64,000 nucleotides of DNA from Topomyia yanbarensis (GCF_030247195.1 NC_080672.1:378982166-379046165), one strand, 5' to 3'; counted from the stretch's first letter, positions 21,496-34,510 are shown. Program-made: numbers and translations. The notes: generated by a model from the sequence alone, not told the origin.

Positions 21496-23223
21496 TTCGT
21501 TGGGTGGTGTACTTTTACGCATGTTGCTAAAATAATAAGAACCGAGCAATTTATTACAACTCGAGAATTAGATTCACTCATGAATACTGCACCTTGAATC
21601 ATCACTTCGTTTATGGTGTCGCCGATAACTTGATTGGAGATATGTAAAACAATGCGACCGAAATAGATATTAGGTGCTGGTAGGCAACCAACGGGAGGTT
21701 AAGGATCCTAACAAAAAAGCGGTATACGACTCTAGTGAAGAGAAAAGATGATGTCATTTTCGTTCAGTTTTAAACAAATTGTCTGAAGATCTAAGAATTT
21801 CTCTGAAATTTTAAAAACTTGTAGTGTGTGTAGCTGTCGATGGGGAAACGAAAACCTCGATCAGCCCCCGAAAGCTCGCAAAAAGGCACACAAAACTGAA
21901 GAAACTAAGATCCACAACATAAATTTTCACCAACACAAACTTTATCCCCCTTCCATCGTCCTTCTTTGTCTGCTTCTTATTCTTCCCTCATTACTCCTTC
22001 CGTTTTCTCTTTTCTTCTACCTACTTATCCTAGCCATTCTCTTTTCTTCTTACTCACGCTTATTGTGGGTGCACCCCCACCATGTCCACAACGCCATTTT
22101 TTCCCCGAGATGCATCCTGCAGTTCGCACCCATCATGAAGGTACTTCCGCCACCCACAGTCGCGATCGGTGCTTACGAATGCGATCGAATCGACTTTCCT
22201 CCTAACAGGCCGTGCCGTCTCCCCTCGTAGATTGCTGACCGAACCCGCTTACTGTCTGCTTGTTGTCCGAACGCTTTGATTTAGACCTGTAAATAAAGGC
22301 CCTGAGGCAACATAGGAATTAGCCTCCATTTGGTTCTTCAACTTGGTGCCACCTACTTCCTTTGGAAGGCCTTTTTCCGTGGGGTGCTGTCGCGACTTTT
22401 TGCACTTGTTGCCGACGGTGTGTGTAAATCACGGTGTCTCTGGTAGAACAATATTTAGACAAAAAAATCAGTATTGCTGAAGTACTCACTAATCGAAAGG
22501 TTAGATTCTCCTCTTTCATCTGAGATCAAATTTGAAATATTCTATCAGGAAGTTTAAAACTTTTTTTTTTACATTTTAATGATTATCTTTGAAGATTGCG
22601 TTTCAAAGAATAGCTCTCAGAATACATCTAACTTTTAGGGGGATGAATTTTTGGATATACAGTATCAAAAGGAAGGGCTTGTTACGTTAATAAGTACCTC
22701 CAACGACAGCAATGACCGACATTTTGTCAATTTCGCGTCAATTCAAATTTTATATTTGAATAATATTTTTACTCGGGTTTTTGTGTCTGTGGTAGAACAA
22801 TATTGGAAATGTTTTTACTTTCATCATCTTCGAAACACATCAATCATAGCATGTAAACATCCACAAACGGTGATCAAAACTGCAAAACAACAATATTACC
22901 ACAAACAAATCAATATTACTGATATACTCATAATCCGGAAACTCCCTTTTTGAAAGAGGCAAGATTTGAATTGTTCTTCCTAAGGATCTAGAACTCTTTT
23001 TTTCATTTTAGAAAAATTAATAAATATCTAAGTTTCTATACATATGTACACCTCATTACTTATTTGTACTTCGATCTAAGACATTAACTTTTTTTTTTAA
23101 ATTGATGAATAAATGTTATCAGAATACAAACTTTCAGTTAATAATGTATTCACGTTATTTGAATTTTATTAGTTATGTGTTATGTTAATACTTAAATTTT
23201 TGTGCTTTATCATGAAGGAACAT
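21496..23223. other. Spacer with C/T-rich stretch and possible LTR-like edge
   Basis: About 21950-22200 is strongly pyrimidine-rich. An AATAAA-like GTAAATAAAGGCCC at 22286 followed by TTCAACTTGGTGCCACC near 22336 is reminiscent of an LTR end plus primer-binding site, but no paired LTR, gag or pol is present. No gene called. Confidence 0.35.
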
Positions 23224-23294
23224 CATTGAAATCGATACACATAAAAATGACTTTTCAATCAAAGAGAAGTCATTTTATGGCACCGATTTCAATG
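23224..23294 (+). ncRNA. 71-nt hairpin, pre-miRNA-like in size
   Basis: Arms CATTGAAATCG...AAAATGACTT (23224-23256) and GAAGTCATTTTATGG...CGATTTCAATG (23264-23294) pair, with 11 perfect basal pairs and a second block of about 10 pairs, separated by a short internal mismatch and closed by a 7-nt loop. Size and shape fit a miRNA precursor, but small palindromic MITEs look alike and no known miRNA seed is recognised. Confidence 0.3.
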
Positions 23295-26200
23295 GTTACA
23301 ATGTTTGTTAGTGCATATCTGCTTCACTCTTTTCCAATATATGCTTCCTACTTCAATGTGGTAAGCGAGCTAAAACTGTTTTTGTAAATTAACTTTCCGA
23401 AATTGGTTTAAATTTTTTTATTTTCTCATTAGATTTGCGACCAATACACTCAAATATTATTATATTTTTCCATGAAAATACTTTTATATAGAAAACGTTT
23501 GAGTTTTTCACATCTATCATGCTAGAAAAATATTTAAATAGATGGGTTTTTAATCCAACATAGGGTTGTAAACTTGTTTTAATAACATTTTAGAATTTCT
23601 TGGAATACGCGAAGCAATACGCTTTTCTTTAGATTTTATGTCATTGGAGTTCTTTTTTCCCCGGGTTTCTCATCGGACTCTTTTCTTATTCAAATTTATA
23701 TCAATTTCGGATTTCTCAGATCATTTTACTTTTATTTGGTGTATTTAATACACTGTTTCGTGGACTAATAAAACCGAAATACTTTTTTTTTGATAAAGCG
23801 GACTTTAAAATTTCACTTTCCTATATTTGCTATAATAGAACTGCTACTTTAAACAAACGAACTCTGAAAACAGCTAGCTGCTTCTAAACATTTACCACAG
23901 ACTACAAAACCGATAGCATGCAATGATTTTTCGAAATACATAATTTTCTGCTAAAGCGTGGATTACTGCTTTTGTGTTTTTAAAGGGAAAGTCTTTCGAT
24001 CGTGTTAAAACTCGTGCTTTTCAACGAAGCTAAAAACTTGTTCGAAGAATCCATAGAACAATGATAGCATTTTGAATATAACATTTGTTACATAGGAACC
24101 CCGAGCAACAATATAATTCGAGAAAACTAAAATGATGGAAATTTTTTGTTTTGCGAAATTCAAGAAACGTAATTGTCAGCGCGAAACTGGCTAAATTGTG
24201 TAAATGGTGTAAATAGTGTCTTCGAGGGGTTTTATTAACGCTACAAGTCCGTTCCTCTGACACTGTAAGTTCACTAATTTAACCTTCTATAAGTGAGATA
24301 TGTGTTTAGAGCTATTCATTGAAGAAATACTTAAATATTTATCGTCATAACAATGTAAAAAAAATGTTCTAGACCCCCCAATAGAACATTTCAAAGTTAT
24401 GCTCAGATAAAAGAGAAGTATCTAAGCTATCGATTAGTGAGTACTTTAGCGATACTGATTTTTTTGTCTTAATATTTCCTCCCAGAGACACCGTGAAATC
24501 GTCTTTATGCCTGTCGATTACAAATCATTTATCAATTTATAGTCTTGAGCTGACTGTCATTAGCTTACTGCTTGAGCAAATAGTAAATCGATAATCCTCA
24601 GGTCTCTTCGGTCCTTGTTAGCCAACTTCTACCGGTTGCGTCGCCGGCGGACCGTCGTTTTGAGGTTAGCTCCCCCACGTGGCGATGTCGTACCGTCCGA
24701 GCGGCTTTTTGATCTCGACGGCCCGTCAGCAGTATTTCGCCAACGCTTACCGAGTCGCGCGCAATTGCTCTTTATTGGCCTGATTTGTTCACGACCACAA
24801 ATCACTCCGGCTTATTTTCCGACCGTTTAAACTTTCCGCGGCACAGACTGCTTTACTCGCCAACGAATTGCCTCTTCTGTAGTCTGCCTTTGTCTGTCTA
24901 AAACTGTTGGTACTTGCTCACGTCAAATCCGGTTTTCTTCGACGACGGGTAGTACAATGTGGTATATATAGGTGTGGCAGAACACACGGTTTGCTAGTGT
25001 TGGCAACCAAAAATATGTAAATAATCCAGAAGCACAACGGGTCGACGTCATAGCGTTCACACGATTCAATGGGAGCGGAACGAACGGTATGACGAAAGCA
25101 AGTCGATTTATTCTGTGGTCACTCACACCACTCATGTAAGATTCATCTTACGAATACCAAAGTGCCATCTTCGCCATACCTGTATATACTACATTGCGGG
25201 TAGTATGCGTGTGTGTTGCGATGACAACTCGAGGTGTATACAGGTGTACACATTTTTTTCTATGTGTGCATCAGCTGTCACTTTTTTTCGGGCAAACAAG
25301 AAGAAACGAAGAAGAAAACAGAAGCACGTGGTCCCATACTTCATTCTGATGGGTTAGTGATGTAAACATTTGCTCTTTTGCGGTCCCGGACGCCATACTT
25401 ATTTTTACCACGTGCTTACAAGCTTCGTTTCGATTGGTCGATTTGTTGATTATGTGCTTCGCGGTCCTGGGCCGCCATGATTAATGTCACTAGCAACAAA
25501 CCAACACACTCAAACATGACGAATGTGAACACCTATACTATAATGCATCTCGATGAGAACTGTCCGATTAATGCAGGGTTGCTTCGTTGCTGGCGTGCGT
25601 GGCGACATCTGTCTTTCATTTTGCATGTATTTCATTTGTTTCTCTACTGTATCTTAGAGCTCATATTTTAATATGTTACTAAACAAAATAAACTTACAAA
25701 CTCAGAATTGCAGAATTTTCCTGAAATTCGCCGAACGGGGAACTTCTCATTCAAAATTTTCAAAAATTTGATTTTTTTTTGCATTTTTCGAAAAGTATAT
25801 ATGTCTACTATATTGTGTTAAATTGGTTTTTCGATCTGGGCATCAAAAAGGTTCTACACGCCATTGTTCAAAGCGGCGAGCCTGACCGCCATGGTGCGCT
25901 CTCGGCTCGAGACGTACGCCCCAGGTAGAAACATTTTCATGGCATTATGCACGTTCCCAGAATACATCACGTTGCACTGTACACACTTAGTTTTTTTCAC
26001 CGAACCCCGCATTGTTTTACCCGGTTTTGCACAGCTGGACGTTACGCAATAAGTTCAGTAATTTGTTTATTTGAAGAACGTTCGGTGAAAGAAAAGTTTG
26101 TTTGAACTGTCAACTTTTTCAGGGTTAATCGTTAAAATATAACGAGAATTCAGTAAATAAAATACTATTGTGTCAGTACTTTTTGACGTACAAATACTAC

Positions 26201-28021
26201 CGTATAAATCGTCAAACATTGCATCTGAAATTTTTATTGTTTAGCTCAATTACAAGGAAACAAAAAAATAAAGAATAGAATCAACTTAGCAAATAAGAGG
26301 GTTTAACTTGAGGTTTATAATAAAATGGAAGAAAATGGGGATAAAATCCGACGGGAAAGATTTGTTTATGGTATTTGTGTTTCACCAGATCATGGCAGGT
26401 TCTTGCAATTTGTGGATTTACGAAATAAGTCAACTTCTGCGAGTCTTATTTCTAAAATGCCTTCAATCCGCAAAGAGAACACTTACGATAATGATTTATT
26501 TTTGTCTAACCTAAGCTGTTGCTCATTTTCCGCAATGTTTCCATTAAGATTCAGGTAGAATCTGACCACTCAACCGATTTGATATTATAAATGAAAATGG
26601 CGGTCAGTCAGTATAGTTAACAACATGGTTCAGTGGATATTGTAACGAATAATCCGCTAACGTTCGGCGATTTGTAGGTTGTTCAGTATATTTTTTGCTG
26701 AATTTTTCAGTTTTGTTGATTTATGTCAAAATTTAGGAGTTGTTTGGTAAACAATAACAGCCATTTCGCTAATTGTATTTTGAAAAAATGTTTTACAATA
26801 ACAGAATAAGTGGAGTTCGTCATTTCAAACGGTAAAAAATTACCGAACGGCAAAATCGAAAATAAGTGTGTACATGTGTACAGGGCTTGAGAACGTATTT
26901 CACGGCTAAAGGGCACCACTGCTGCCGCGGTTGAACTGTGTATCTGAACAGTTAGTATTCCGGTGCAAGCCTGTCACGTGCGCGTGTTTTGTCTCTCGTA
27001 AACATACCGAATTTGTTGATAAAGGGAACTTGCGGCAGTACAAGGCGCAGTAGTCGACCCTTATCGAAGGCATTCAAGGGGAATCAGTTTACCGCCGAAA
27101 CCGACACCGAATATGTGAGCACGTGAGGACATTGAACTGGAAATGTATCGGAAGCAGGATTGGTTTTCAAATTCGTATTGAAATGTCAGTGCAAGTGCAA
27201 GTGCACGCGGTATGTGGGTCCGATGTGAACGAGGAAATGAGGCTGAATAGGAAATGAGGCTCGAAGAAACGAGGGTTTTCGTCTCTTTTTGTGATCATCA
27301 CTGATTGGGACGTACTCCGGCAAAGTTTTGAAGCTCGTCATTACTGAAGACTATGAACGCGCTGGAAGTTGCTGTTGGGTCTGAAGCAGCCCATGTCGCC
27401 CGGATCTCTGCCAATCAACATCTGCAAGCTGCCGAACGCAGGGTGTCCGGGTACGCAAAGACGGCATATCTGGAGAAGAAAACTGAAATATCACTGTTTA
27501 AAAACTGACTTCAGATTCGTAATCAGTGATGTCCAAAACCCATAATTCCTTGTAATTGTTACGAAATAACTCATCGAAAGTGTTCTCAAACATGATTTTT
27601 CAAAACTGCGTGCAATCTCATTTGAACACGATTCAATTTAAAAACTTTCTCTCGAAAGAAAATCGTTTTCATTGGTGAAATGACCTATAAAATCTACCAA
27701 TTCTTTATATTCACTATTTTTAGCGAAGCCCTAAAGTGGAAAATGGGCTTAAAATCGATCTCAAAGTTTGAGATCGCACAATTACGTCAAATTTGAAGTA
27801 TTTTACCCGTTCTTAGGTCACTTCTCCAATACATTTATTTTACTTTAATCTTTAAAACTTTAAATTACTAGTTTTGTATTTCAGATCGATCTTAAAGCCA
27901 ACGATATAATTTCTAGTTTCGGATTTTTGTTATCCGTTTGAAGGTTTGTTTTCTTTCCTGCGTTGCGGATTATCGATTGCTAGGATACGCATATCAACAT
28001 TGAGAAAATCGAGGCAGTGTT
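23295..28021. other. Long spacer, no recognised gene
   Basis: Mostly AT-rich. About 24600-24840 is GC-rich but has no recognised product on either strand. A small inverted pair, TTTTTTTCACCGAAC (about 25989) and GTTCGGTGAAAGAAAAG (about 26080), may mark a decayed MITE. About 26930-27480 is moderately GC-rich without a domain. No tRNA or rRNA seen. Confidence 0.45.
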
Positions 28022-28175
28022 GCGCAATAACATTCATTTTTCAATAGCAACCTATACCTTTCATTTGAGACTAAAGTTGAGAAAATCGATTCGGTCATCT
28101 CCGAGTAACTGATGTGCTATTGTTGGTCACGTACACACACATTCACACATTCGCGCACACACACATTTGCCACGA
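28022..28175 (+). repeat. Partial copy of the 1-840 repeat family
   Basis: Carries TCAATAGCAACCTATACC, CCTTTCATTTGAGACTAA, a GGTCATCTCCGAG block, GGTCACGTACACACAC and a CA-rich tail, in the same order as 570-720. It lies directly before the R1 fragment. Confidence 0.7.
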
Positions 28176-28244
28176 GGCATTCCACTACACCACTGGTCGG
28201 TGGGATTGCATTGTGACGCGAAGAGTGAGGACTAGCGACCGGTA

Positions 28245-29085
28245 GTGGAAAATAAAAACTTCGATAAGGACCTTTTTGTGGAAGCACTTCGTACTGACTG
28301 CCCAGATCCTATTTCGAATGCCGATGAGCTGTCGGAAACATTAGCGAGGGCGTGTGACATATTAATACCGAGGAAAATGGAACCGAGGAACTACGGGCGT
28401 CCGGCGTATTGGTGGAACGAAAGGTTCAGCATCTTCCCCAACGTTGCACTGAAGACTGCGATCCTGGTGATTCCGGACACGTTCAGGATAGTCCTATAGA
28501 AAAGCCTGGATGATGGCTACTTCCCGGATATATGGATGATCCAGAAGCTGGTGTTACTGCCAAAACCAAGGAAACCACCAGGAGATCCAGCATCGTATCG
28601 GCCTATATGCCTGCTGGATACTCTTGGTAAGCTCCTGGAAAGCGACATCTTCAACAGGCGACGACCTACGCTGAAAGTGAGAACGGACTATCGCAGAGGC
28701 AGTTCGGGTTTCGCAAGGGGATATCGACGGTGGACGCCATCGGCACAGTCATCACGAGTGCAGAGAAAGCATCGAAGCAAAAGAGAAAGGGTAATCACTA
28801 TTGCGCCGTGGTAACGACAGACGTAAAGTAGACGTTCAACAGTGCTAGCTGGGAGGCGATCGCCGTAGCGCTGCACAGAATATGGGTTCCGGGCTATCTG
28901 TGCAAGATTCTGAAAAGTTACTTCCAGAATTGAGTACTGGTCTACGAAACGAACATGGGAAAGAGGTCGATTAGGGTCACGGAGGGAGAACATAAGGGAT
29001 CCATACTCGGCCCAATGCTCTTAAATATAATGTACAACGGAGTGTTAACACAGGAACTGCCCGGGGGAGTTGATTTCCGATTATC
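28245..29085 (+). pseudogene. R1-clade LINE pol fragment with RT motifs, many breaks
   Basis: Frames in order. Linker: FDKDLFVEALR...ARACDILIPRK...PAYWWNE. After a deletion: FPNVALKTAI and PDIWMIQKLVLLPKPRKPPG. RT block 1: YRPICLLDTLGKLLE. After a frameshift: QFGFRKGISTVDAI. The first catalytic block TTDVK, stop, TFNSASWEAI, then WVPGYLCKIL and KGSILGPMLLNIMYNGVL. The order and wording match R1-clade reverse transcriptase. The second catalytic motif (F/YADD) is absent because the sequence switches at about 29085 to an opposite-strand LINE piece. Stops at 28498, in TTDVK and before VLVYE, and at least three frameshifts, make it dead. Confidence 0.85.
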
Positions 29086-29094
29086 GTCACGAAG

Positions 29095-29490
29095 GCAACC
29101 CCATCATGTACCGTGGAAGTTAAAATCACCTAAAACTAGCCTCGGTGCGGGGAGGAGCTCCGCAATATCCCCAAGTCATCGGTGGCTAACTGAGGCTCTA
29201 GGGGGATATAGGTGGAAGCAATGCATAGGTCTTTGTCTTTAATTTTGGTTTGGCAAGCTTTAACTTCAATGCCTGGTGTCGAGGGGAGATCGATTCGATT
29301 GAAAGAATAGCACTTTTTGATCCCCAAAATACTCCTCCGTAAGAGTCCTCTCGATTCCAGCGAATAATAATAAAATCATGGAAGTGTAGGTCTATTTCTG
29401 AAGTAAGCCATGCAAATACATCGCATTTCAAGTTATTTAGTAAAATTTTAGATTTTCGGGATAATGCTTCTGCAATTCCACTGTAGAACA
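29095..29490 (-). pseudogene. I/Jockey-like LINE endonuclease (APE) fragment
   Basis: Minus-strand reading gives LQWNCRSIIPKI near 29475, LNNLKCDVFA joined directly to WLTSEIDLHFHDF, then NREDSYGGVF, and after a frameshift KKCYSFNRIDLPSTPGIEV and DLCIASTYIP, ending VLGDFNFHG near 29105. These are successive motifs of the apurinic-type endonuclease of LINEs (N of WN, the E of the SETWL box, and the GDFN box). The SET residues of SETWL are deleted, so the catalytic Glu is lost. It lies tail-to-tail with the R1 fragment on its left. Clade wording is I-like, but Jockey-type cannot be excluded. Confidence 0.8.
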
Positions 29491-29556
29491 GGGATTAAAT
29501 CCGTGACCTCATTGAATGAATTAGCTATCGAAGGATACAATCGCTGAAAGGAAGGG

Positions 29557-29940
29557 TTATTTCGCAGTGAACTGCATCAAAAATGTTTTTACTGCGAGCA
29601 GAAAGCTTATCAAGATGCTTTTAATAGGGTCAGAAATATTTAGTGCTGTAAAAATACGGCCCACAATGTCAGAGAAATTTTTTAAGCCATCGCTGGTTTC
29701 TTTCTCTGGCTGAGATATAGAATCGCTTGAGGGTTTTGATGTTCCTGGAAGTGCTGAGAACTCCTTTTCTGAGCTGAGCTGATTTAAACTGTTTACAATC
29801 ACCCGAAGCCTATCAGGGCGAATTTTTGATATTTCTGTCACTGCCGAATACCGATCCGTCAGAACTCGAGAAATCTACAATAGATTCATAGTTTGAATTC
29901 CAAACACTTTTTGTCTTTGGTCCAGAAGAAGATCACGAAG
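29557..29940 (-). pseudogene. Probable C-terminal part of the same LINE's ORF1
   Basis: Directly upstream (minus strand) of the endonuclease fragment. One frame reads VTEISKIRPDRLRVIVNSLN...PIKSILISFLLAVKTFLMQFTAK. Further upstream another frame is Ser-rich (SGSSRSSSGPKTKS). Position, the Ser-rich linker and the hydrophobic C-terminus fit the end of a LINE ORF1 just ahead of the pol frame. No zinc knuckle is visible here, so this is inferred mainly from position and an LKTFL-type ending known from mosquito elements. Confidence 0.45.
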
Positions 29941-29965
29941 AACCCGATGGCTGAGCATGGATATA

Positions 29966-30320
29966 CAGTAAGATTCCGTTTTTGGCATGCTCCATTTTTG
30001 GCAACTTTGTTTTTGTCCATAGTAAATCTTATAAAAAATGCTCAATACACATTTTGGTGTAATACACTTGAAATTATTTCCAATTTTAGGAGTCATATTT
30101 ATTAAATTTTAAGGGAACGGGCCTAGCGAATAAAATTAAATTTGCTGATTTTTTATATCATTTCATTCGATTTCACATATTCTTACATTTTTAATGTTCT
30201 TGTAACATTTATGATGTCACAAACTGAAAATATAAGTTTTTAAGGCAATGTTCCATTTTTGGCATGGTTCCAGTTTTGACAACTGAAAAAAATATTGTTG
30301 CTAAAAACGGAATCCAACTG
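29966..30320. mobile_element. pogo/Tc1-like MITE, 355 bp, TA target
   Basis: Ends CAGTAAGATTCCGTTTTTGG (29966) and, inverted, GCTAAAAACGGAATCCAACTG (to 30320), pairing at about 18 of 21 positions. TA flanks both sides (29964-29965 and 30321-30322). A CAGT start with a TA duplication is typical of pogo/Tigger-type elements. TTCCATTTTTGGCA-like words recur near both ends. No transposase. It lies at the upstream edge of the LINE ORF1 piece. Confidence 0.75.
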
Positions 30321-30322
30321 TA

Positions 30323-30662
30323 CTTTGAGCCGAGGAGCCGATTTTGTTCCGACGTCCATCTCACCGTGAGTAGGAGAACCAAGAAGGGGACACATAAAAT
30401 AGTACTTCACTTGTGTATGTAACGGTATCCAGACGGCTTACTAGAATAACTCTGCTTTGCTGGTCACTGGCCGGTTAACGGTACTCAGAAACAGAAACTC
30501 AATAGAAGGGAAAAATGCTGAAACCTCGACGAGGCAAAGAGTGCACAAGATAACCTTGAACGCGGATTAGCACTATTCTTTGTCGCTATACACTGCCCGT
30601 ACTGGCAAACAAAACACTTGTGTCTCGACCGGGCGCTCGAAAACGAATGAGACTCGTCAGTA
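30323..30662. other. Spacer without recognised gene
   Basis: Short interval, no domain or element seen. Confidence 0.4.
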
Positions 30663-30808
30663 ACTGACACCAACTTGTTATCAGTTAGACGATATACTTA
30701 CATCAAATAGGCGTCAATTAGACATTGTATAATGATATAATGTCTAACTGGCGCCAATTTGGTGTTAGTTGGGATACATCGTCTAACTGATAGCAAGTTG
30801 GTGTCAGT
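30663..30808. mobile_element. 146-bp palindromic hairpin (MITE-like)
   Basis: ACTGACACCAACTTGTTATC...TTAGACATTGTAT pairs with ATAATGTCTAA...GATAGCAAGTTGGTGTCAGT. The arms are ~70 nt with scattered mismatches and almost no loop. No frame. Compact full palindromes of this kind are usually MITEs; a hairpin RNA source is possible. Confidence 0.75.
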
Positions 30809-32676
30809 AATGACGAATTCAAATCCAACTTATTTACTTTTCGGTATTGCCTCTAAACATCATTTCCCAGAGTTGGTGTTGCAAAAAAGGTGGGTTACAA
30901 CAGCCTTAGTCTCCATTTGGAGTGTGCTCACAAGTTTCAAGACTGCGATTTTTTCATACAGATTATCATCACCCCAATAAACATACCCGCAACTTGTACT
31001 AAAAGATGCTCAATATTGCAAATTCGCATGACTGATTGACTGTAAATTGGAAAAAAGAGCATCAAATTACTCGGATATGTATTTTACAGTACATACTTTC
31101 TCAACCAGCAGCTAACTTCATGAACCATTTGGCGAACTTACCTCCAGAACGAAGCTAATTTTCATTGCTCATTTGAGAGTGATTGAATTTTGTGGTAATT
31201 TTATTCGTGCGCACATCAATATAGGTACGTTTCCCCGAACCGACAGGAAAAGCACAAACCCAATCGGGTGCTTCAAAGTCCAACGAGCCGACTCAAACTC
31301 ATATTATCCCCGCAGTTTGCCAACCGGCCCGCAACCGCCAGGAAGAATCTCGCCTATAGGTGTGCTATCGGTGCTGCTTCGTTTGCTGAAAGGCTAATGG
31401 CTACTACAATTTCGATATGATGACGTTCATCATCCGCTGGTTTCCCCCACTTTTCCGTTATTGATCGACGAAAACAAAGTTTAACAAGCAGTGAGTGAGG
31501 TGAAATGTTCTACATTAAATCATCATCATAGAATCTTTGTGTGCCTCGCAGGGGTGGCCAAATATTGTTCCAAAAGATTTTTTTGTGAATATCAGAATTT
31601 GATTATATTTATATAGATAAACTAGTCACTCATTGAAAATTTAGTTAATCCAAGTTAACCAATGAAAAAGTGGCCATCACTATCAGATCCAGCACTCGAT
31701 CAGATCATTGCCGAACGTGTGCTCCTACTTTAGAAACGGCCATGAAAAGCCTGAATGGTTCTCGTTCGTTGAATCGTTCCGTTCTGGTACTGCTTAAACC
31801 TGATTCCACATCAATCTTTTACGTACAGAGCTTCATGCTGCCTAATTAATGTGTCCGGTCATTAATTTAATTTGACCAACCGAAATCAGCAGCATACGTT
31901 CGTAATTAGCTAATGATGATTGAGAGAGGCAGAGAGAGAGAGAGACAAGATCCAAAGTAGCAATACCATATTTTAAAAGGCGCAATTCTGGATGCCCGAA
32001 AACAAGCAACGCGCATTCCGCCCGAAAATTACCCCGAAAGCCCATCCGGAGTGTCTGTCGAACGGAGGAAAAGGCAAACCCTGATAACAAAGATGACCGC
32101 CGGCACATTGCCTAGATTCGAGGAAGGCAAAACGAAGCGATCCGATCGTGCGTTGGATTAATGGAGGAAAATCAAGATGGTGGAATGCTAACAAGACGTT
32201 GTTGGTCGGTCGGCAGGAGGAAGAAAGAAATGGTAATAATATGAAACAATCTTATTATGTACGAGGGTGCTGCATTGTTGAAGGCATGTGAAACAAGCGT
32301 TCACATTTCAACGAGTTTCCAATTGGTCTGTGAAGTTAGCTCACACACTGCAATAAACAATTGCTCCTGTAATTTGCTATTCTAACATTATAAGGTGCAT
32401 AAAAAAATCATTTCAGTGGAAATGAGACGCGAACACACCAGCCAACTGCGATGTCATACTTAATTTGCCCTCGAGCATAACTCTTCATCAACGCCATCAA
32501 CGTACCTAACTTCGCCCGTTATTCTGTTGGCAACCTCGCATAGATGGCAGGCAGATTAACAGGAACACAACCATTCTCGAGCTGGGTTCGTAAAATGCGA
32601 AGCATAATCAAGTAAATGATAGGCAAATTAAGTTGTTTTCTGTTCTAAATAAATGCATACCTATCTAGCAAGGGTG
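30809..32676. other. Spacer without recognised gene
   Basis: Contains a GA-repeat near 31925-31950 and moderately GC-rich stretches (31240-31390, 32000-32220) with short frames on both strands, none with a recognised domain. Confidence 0.45.
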
Positions 32677-32684
32677 GAGGGGAT
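32677..32684. repeat. 8-bp target duplication GAGGGGAT, left
   Basis: Identical to 35776-35783 immediately outside the right end of the element. Confidence 0.8.
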
Positions 32685-33799
32685 CAGGCCCGTAGCCAGG
32701 ATTTTGTTTCGGGAGGGGCTTGAAAATTATTGCATAAATGTATAAATTCTGATGACTTGAGATAGTCACAGTAAACTGAATGTAATTATGAAATGTTCTT
32801 AGTGAAAACAATTCCATAACTAAGACAATAGACACTAAAAACTCTAAAAATATGTTGTCTGTTACAAGCAAAGCTATAGTGCATCGACGAATTAAATTTG
32901 ATTATTATTAGTTTATAAGTTAGAAATTTCTCTCAAGATTCATCAAGAGATCAAAGTATTTAGGGCTGATTGAAAATGCTACGCATTCTAGACTACACGT
33001 TTACAAGGTGTAGAAGACGCTAAATTGGAATGAGTACAAAAATATCCAAAAACCCGCCTAACGAAACTTTACACGCATTTGCTAAACAGGAGAACGAAAC
33101 TAACGTCAAAGTTGTCTCCATGGATAGGAATATATCAGTGTGAAATCCAAGTTTATCGCTGCAAAGAATGTCCGAACAAAGTGAACTTCAACTCCTATTT
33201 TCATGATCAGGCTACTATTACTAGTTCTGTGACTTCATCGAAGTATGCGTTAACTCAACTTTATGAAATTTCTGTTTAAATGATACTGATCATGTCGTAA
33301 TTATAATCCTGAGAAAAACACATGTTTTTTCATTTGACTCTCGTGGGGAATGGGTTAAACGCTATCTTCGACAATATTATCAGGCAACTGAGAATAACTA
33401 TCTATTTATTTATTTAAGTAGATTCTTTTTAGATACTTTCATATCATTGGACTTACGAATTAAAAATATCGTAGACTGATTTTCCTAGATCCCTGAAACT
33501 ATAGTAAAAGTCAAAATGTAAAGTGAGTGCAAAAAACTACTGATTCCACTACAATGCAAGAATAAGATCATTAGCTCATTGACGTTCAGAATTTTGCAAA
33601 ACCGTTGGAGCTTGAGAAGATTACCTAGATTAAGTAAATATTATATTTGAACATTTGAAGGTATTATTTCGGATTTCATGGGTTTTTGGACAATGTAAAA
33701 TATATATTTCAATGATTTAATCTACTAATGAAAACTACCCAGAATTTAATCTACTGAGCGAAACTGCTCAGCACTTGTTCACTAATCGAAAGAAAATTA

Positions 33800-34510
33800 C
33801 TTAGCACTGATTCTGAATGTGTTACCGAACGATTGAACAAGGCTCATACGGCAGAACCGACTCATTTGCTGGTATCGCAGGGTCGGCTAGCTACCGGGTA
33901 ATCAAGGGCTACGCGGATCAAGAACAAAAACCTAGAACATTCACTTTTCTTATCACTGTTTTTATTGAGGTATTTGTTGTGTGTGGGTGTGGGATGACAT
34001 ATACAATTTGTGTTTTAATGTGGCGTGTGCACTACTGCTATCACTCAACGTACCGTACTTTTACTGCTGCTGTTGATGTGCGTCGCGACGCTTACGATGC
34101 CGACGGGCGAAATCCCCTCGCGGACGTCGGCGAAACTGGCCGGATGAAGGCCCCGGTACGATGGTGATCTGGATTGCAGTTGGACGGACCAGCGGGCGTT
34201 GCTAGCTTGGATGCAGGCAGGCGTCTTCCCTCCTTGGCGAGCATCGGCGTGACCGCGGCTAACCGCAATGGCCACCACCGAGAGGGGACCCTCCTTTGCG
34301 ATTAGGGCCTTTGCCCGAGGGTATGAAGCGGAGGCGCGCAGCGCCGGATGACGAACGACGGTCCTTTACGATTAGGCGCGGAATCCTCCCGGATTCGCGT
34401 GCCGAACCGTGTGCTGAACGATTTGATGCGGCTAAGAGGCACTAAGAGGTCCTGAACGAATCGAAACACTTTAAACAAACTTCCCGCCCCAGAAGGGGGG
34501 GGGTATATTA
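33800..34510. other. GC-rich block nested in the hAT element
   Basis: Composition changes sharply from the AT-rich surroundings; many CpG, with repeated words (GGACCCTCCTTTGCGATTAG and GACGGTCCTTTACGATTAGG). It ends at a purine tract AGAAGGGGGGGGGG (34491-34502) followed by TATATTACAC, reminiscent of a polypurine tract at an LTR edge. No gag/pol and no second LTR seen, so the assignment to an LTR element is only a suggestion. Confidence 0.4.

Noticed and set aside
21826..22360. LTR retrotransposon edge (AATAAA-like signal then TTGGTGCCACC)
   Set aside because: No second LTR, no gag/pol and no paired TG...CA ends; listed only as a spacer remark.
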